Program-made: the position numbers and the translations under genes
The notes under the pieces: generated by a model
Databases searched by the model: none
Told to the model about the DNA's origin: nothing
Seen by the model: only the letters and a program-made list of their open reading frames with translations
Origin: Actinomycetota bacterium
Lineage (GTDB): Bacteria; Actinomycetota; Actinomycetes; S36-B12; UBA10799
Reading direction: 5' to 3'
Length of the DNA: 47,619 nt
NCBI GenBank assembly: GCA_963169225.1
Contig: CAUJDH010000071.1
Coordinates: 1-47,619, forward strand
In this document: piece after piece, positions 44,082 through 47,619 of the stretch
Numbering within the stretch: position 1 is the first letter of the stretch
Layout: every line of letters starts with the position of its first letter

Positions 44082-45092
44082 CTACAGGCTTTTGACGCCC
44101 TCAACATCAATGGCAATGGGGGTCACATCAAACTCAGTACGTTGCTCAACTTCCAAGCCTTCTACGTGCTCGACAATAACGGGGCACAGGGCCTCGTCAT
44201 CAAATTCCGCTCCAGTAACACCGAATACGATCACCGACGGCCCAGCGCCAGATATCGCCGCCGGAATTCCTACCTTTCGAAGCGATCGCATGAGGCCATA
44301 GGAGTCTGGGTAGGCAAAACGCCGGTAGTACTGGTGGATCCGATCACTGGTACCAACCAGCAACAGCTCAGGATTCGAGATCAAAGCGACGCTGAGCAGC
44401 GACGCCGAGGCGGCATTTTCTGCCGCATCTGCCAGCGGAACTTTGGCTGGCATGAGTTCACGTGCACGTTCGGTAGAGAGATCACCATTAGGTATCACCA
44501 GCACAGGCCTGATATCAGGGTGCACACTGTGGACATAGACATCAACCATCGTCTCGCCGGTAGGTTCGCCAGCAGGATCGGTGACTGATTGCTGCCATGC
44601 GATGGTGAACCCACCAAAAATTGCCGGGGCCACATTGTCGGGGTGACCTTCCAGATCGTTGGCAAGCTCGAGCAGCCTCTGATCTGTGAGGTCTTGACCT
44701 ACCTGGCGAAGAAGCTCACGAGCGAGCGCAAGTCCACCGACAATTGCCGCAGACGAAGAACCCAGCCCGCGTCCTTGCGGAATCCGGTTAGTGCACTTGA
44801 GATGTAGCCCTTCGGTTTGGATTCCTGACTCAGCTAGGCCACGGGCAAGCGCACGCACCACAAGGTGACTGCCATCGCGAGGCAAAGTGTCCGAACCAGC
44901 GCCCTCAACCTCGATCACGAGTTCATTAGTGTCGAGGATCGTTGCTTCTAGATCGTCATAAAGGGCAAGTGCAATGCCTGCGCTGTCATAGCCAGGACCC
45001 AAGTTGGCGCTCGTGGCCGGAACCCGAACCTTCACGGTCCGTCCCACCAGCTGCGAGGCCGAGTCAGCGGCCTCGCCTGCTAGCTGACTCAT
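44082..45092 (-). CDS. thrB: Homoserine kinase
   Basis: [53 protein letters not shown] at 45092 overlaps the thrC stop (ATGA). Confidence 0.96.
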   Translation of the reverse strand: MSQLAGEAADSASQLVGRTVKVRVPATSANLGPGYDSAGIALALYDDLEATILDTNELVIEVEGAGSDTLPRDGSHLVVRALARGLAESGIQTEGLHLKCTNRIPQGRGLGSSSAAIVGGLALARELLRQVGQDLTDQRLLELANDLEGHPDNVAPAIFGGFTIAWQQSVTDPAGEPTGETMVDVYVHSVHPDIRPVLVIPNGDLSTERARELMPAKVPLADAAENAASASLLSVALISNPELLLVGTSDRIHQYYRRFAYPDSYGLMRSLRKVGIPAAISGAGPSVIVFGVTGAEFDDEALCPVIVEHVEGLEVEQRTEFDVTPIAIDVEGVKSL

Positions 45093-46147
45093 ACGAGGCC
45101 CAGCTCTCTGGCCGCATCTGAAGCGTTGGCCTCGATCTGTACTGGTTTGGGTGCAGCAGCGATCGCCCACTGCGGATCTTTGAGCCCATTACCGGTCACC
45201 GTACATACGACGGTTTGACCAGAATCGAGCAAGCCAGCATCAAAACTCTTGAGGAGTCCAGCAACGCTCGCAGCACTCGCAGGCTCGACGAATACGCCCT
45301 CTTGTGCGGCCAGGAGACGGTAGGCAGCCAGAATCTCGCGGTCAGTCACCGAATCGATCAGTCCACCAGAATCATCGCGGGCCTCAACGGCCTGATCCCA
45401 CGATGCAGGGTTTCCGATCCGAATTGCGGTGGCGATTGTCGATGGATTCTTGACTGGCGCATTGTTGACGATCGGCGCGGCACCTGCTGCTTGAAAGCCC
45501 CACATACGCGGACGGTCGCTCTTGCCCTCGTCGGCGTATTCGTTGTAACCCTTCCAATAAGCGGTGATATTGCCTGCGTTTCCAACTGGCAGCGCATGAA
45601 TATCAGGCGCCTTGCCAAGTTGATCAACAATCTCGAAACTGGCAGTTTTTTGGCCCTCGATACGCGCAGGATTGACACTGTTAACCAAGGCAACCGGATA
45701 CAGCTCAGAGAGGTCACGCGCGAGATTGAGGCAGTCGTCGAAGTTGCCGTTCACCTGGAGCAATTTGGCACCGTGGACGAGTGCTTGTGCGAGCTTGCCC
45801 ATGGCGATCTTGCCATCCGGAACGAGCACCGCACACACCATGCCCGCGCGAACCGCATAAGCCGCAGCCGAAGCAGAGGTGTTGCCGGTGGAGGCGCAGA
45901 TCACGGCTTTGGCGCCCTCTTCGGCGGCTTTTGAGATCGCCATAGTCATACCGCGATCCTTGAATGAGCCGGTCGGGTTGGCTCCCTCGACCTTGAGCCA
46001 CACATCACAACCGGTGCGCTCACTGACCTCATTGGTTCGAACCAAAGGAGTGCCACCCTCACGAAGAGACACAATCGGGGTCGCATCGGTCACCGGCAGG
46101 CGATCACGATATTCCTCAATAATTCCGCGCCACACATGAGCACCCAC
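45089..46147 (-). CDS. thrC: Threonine synthase
   Basis: 352 aa; [69 protein letters not shown]. Confidence 0.98.
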   Translation of the reverse strand: MGAHVWRGIIEEYRDRLPVTDATPIVSLREGGTPLVRTNEVSERTGCDVWLKVEGANPTGSFKDRGMTMAISKAAEEGAKAVICASTGNTSASAAAYAVRAGMVCAVLVPDGKIAMGKLAQALVHGAKLLQVNGNFDDCLNLARDLSELYPVALVNSVNPARIEGQKTASFEIVDQLGKAPDIHALPVGNAGNITAYWKGYNEYADEGKSDRPRMWGFQAAGAAPIVNNAPVKNPSTIATAIRIGNPASWDQAVEARDDSGGLIDSVTDREILAAYRLLAAQEGVFVEPASAASVAGLLKSFDAGLLDSGQTVVCTVTGNGLKDPQWAIAAAPKPVQIEANASDAARELGLV

Positions 46148-46149
46148 GT

Positions 46150-47445
46150 TTACGACTCCCCTTCTACCCGAATCACACTTTGCACGCCTCGCACCGAGTC
46201 GATCGCTTCGATCGCATCCACTGTCTTGGCCAATGAACCTTCATTGGCATCGTGCGTGCGGATCACCAAAGTAGCTTGCGCCTGATCGTCGTCACTGGTG
46301 GCTGGTGCATCTTGGCGCACCGTTTGGATCGAGACACCATGGTCCCCGAAAGCATTAGCAATCTGCGACAGCACACCTGGCTTGTCTTCGACATCAATCC
46401 GCATGGCGTATCGGGTTTGGGCATCCTCGATCGGACGCGGAGTCAAAGCAGAGTAGGCCGGGTTGCCTTTGGCGTGAGAACCCGAAACCCGGTTGCGGCC
46501 GGCCGCAATCACATCACCGAGGACTGCACTAGCAGTCGGAGCGCCACCTGCGCCTTGACCGTAGAACATCATTTCGCCAGCCGACTCTGCCTCGACAAAC
46601 ACCGCGTTGAAAGCGTCGCGAACACTAGCCAACGGGTGAGTCTTAGGAACCATTGCCGGGTGTACGCGTGCAATCACGCCGTCGCCATCCGGTGTTAGCT
46701 CAGCTATTGCCAGCAATTTGACTACAAAGCCCATGCGATCTGCTGCGCTAATATCGGCGGCAGTGATCTTGCTGATTCCCTCGCAATAAACCTGATCGAG
46801 AGTCACTTCGGTATGGAACCCGAGGGTTGCCAAAATTGCTGCCTTAGCGGCTGAATCATGACCTTCAACGTCGGCGGTCGGATCAGCCTCGGCGTAGCCC
46901 AAGTCCTGAGCAACCTTGAGCACCTCGTCATACGAGGCACCTTCTTCGCTCATCTTGGTCAGCATGTAATTAGTCGTGCCGTTGACGATTCCAAGGATCC
47001 GCACCACTGAGTCGCCAGCGAGTGACTCACTCAAGGGACGCAGCAGAGGGATCGCACCCGCAACAGATGCCTCATAAAAAAGGTCGACGCCAGCCTCGCG
47101 GGCGGCATCGGACAGTTCACCACCATGCTGCGCCATGAGCGCCTTATTCGCGGTCACAACGCTGGCGCCTTGCGAAATCGCCGTGGCAATCAGATCACGG
47201 GCGGGGTCAATCCCACCAATCACTTCGATCACCAAATCAATGTCACCACGTTCAACCAAAGCTTTAGGGTCATCAGTCAGAAGGTCAGCTGGAATGCCGT
47301 CACGCGACTTTGAGGCATCACGAACAGCGACCCCCACAAGCTCTAGGGGTTCGCCAACCCTGGCTGTGAAGTCCTCGCTGCTTTCGCTCAATAAGCGCGC
47401 GACTTGAGAACCAACTGTTCCCCCACCTAAAAGCGCAACCTTCAT
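46150..47445 (-). CDS. hom: Homoserine dehydrogenase with C-terminal ACT domain
   Basis: [58 protein letters not shown] (as DLGYAEADP...); C-terminal [26 protein letters not shown] at 47445 preferred to 47454. Confidence 0.98.
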   Translation of the reverse strand: MKVALLGGGTVGSQVARLLSESSEDFTARVGEPLELVGVAVRDASKSRDGIPADLLTDDPKALVERGDIDLVIEVIGGIDPARDLIATAISQGASVVTANKALMAQHGGELSDAAREAGVDLFYEASVAGAIPLLRPLSESLAGDSVVRILGIVNGTTNYMLTKMSEEGASYDEVLKVAQDLGYAEADPTADVEGHDSAAKAAILATLGFHTEVTLDQVYCEGISKITAADISAADRMGFVVKLLAIAELTPDGDGVIARVHPAMVPKTHPLASVRDAFNAVFVEAESAGEMMFYGQGAGGAPTASAVLGDVIAAGRNRVSGSHAKGNPAYSALTPRPIEDAQTRYAMRIDVEDKPGVLSQIANAFGDHGVSIQTVRQDAPATSDDDQAQATLVIRTHDANEGSLAKTVDAIEAIDSVRGVQSVIRVEGES

Positions 47446-47489
47446 AGGGCACATCCTGTCATGTTGTGAATCTCTTCGCTCTCGTACGC

Positions 47490-47619
47490 CTAGCCAAGAT
47501 CGGTCGCGAACACATCGTCCAATGTCTCGCGGCGGACGATCGGCTTAGCAACGCCGTCTTGGACAGCGATCACCGGTGGCCGCGGGATCAAGTTGTAGTT
47601 CGATGCCATGGAACGGTTG
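47490..47619 (-). CDS. lysA: Diaminopimelate decarboxylase, C-terminal fragment (truncated by window edge)
   Basis: Minus-strand translation NRSMASNYNLIPRPPVIAVQDGVAKPIVRRETLDDVFATDLG* matches the typical actinobacterial LysA C-terminus and sits upstream of hom. Confidence 0.88.
   Translation of the reverse strand, partial: NRSMASNYNLIPRPPVIAVQDGVAKPIVRRETLDDVFATDLG

Overview
This 47.6-kb window looks like chromosomal Actinomycetota sequence with mostly core gene content. I judge this from protein families and gene order only; no database search was run. From left to right it contains: (i) a cell-wall glycopolymer or surface-glycan locus (two glycosyltransferases, two tandem AT3-SGNH O-acyltransferases, a CDP-glycerol glycerophosphotransferase-like protein); (ii) rdgB-rph-MBL hydrolase-murI and the mycobacterial-type CysM/CysO/Mec cysteine pathway, followed by DUF2017, clpS and a GH18 protein; (iii) a PBP4-type carboxypeptidase, an acyl-CoA dehydrogenase, an Ala/Lys-rich membrane-anchored protein, an HdeD-like protein, a DUF3039-like protein and a WhiB regulator; (iv) an ethylmalonyl-CoA-mutase-like MeaA, 3-hydroxybutyryl-CoA dehydrogenase, murA and a PduO-type cobalamin adenosyltransferase; (v) the complete F-type ATP synthase operon with two small AtpI/AtpZ-like proteins and a WecA/TagO-like transferase; (vi) glyA, an inverted sua5, a coiled-coil membrane protein, prmC, prfA, rpmE, rho, thrB, thrC, hom and the 3' end of lysA. 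I saw no CRISPR array, transposase, rRNA or tRNA. The items most worth checking are: a CysO-like sulfur carrier with a 20-residue tail after the conserved GG; an unannotated 28-codon ORF in a highly structured leader upstream of whiB; a recurring TANNNT-N5-8-start motif suggesting leaderless mRNAs at about a dozen genes; a roughly 245-nt rho leader with an extended -10 box and a palindrome near the predicted start site; and a nested inverted/direct-repeat element between the adenosyltransferase and atpC. Nothing here is clearly a new defence or mobile system.
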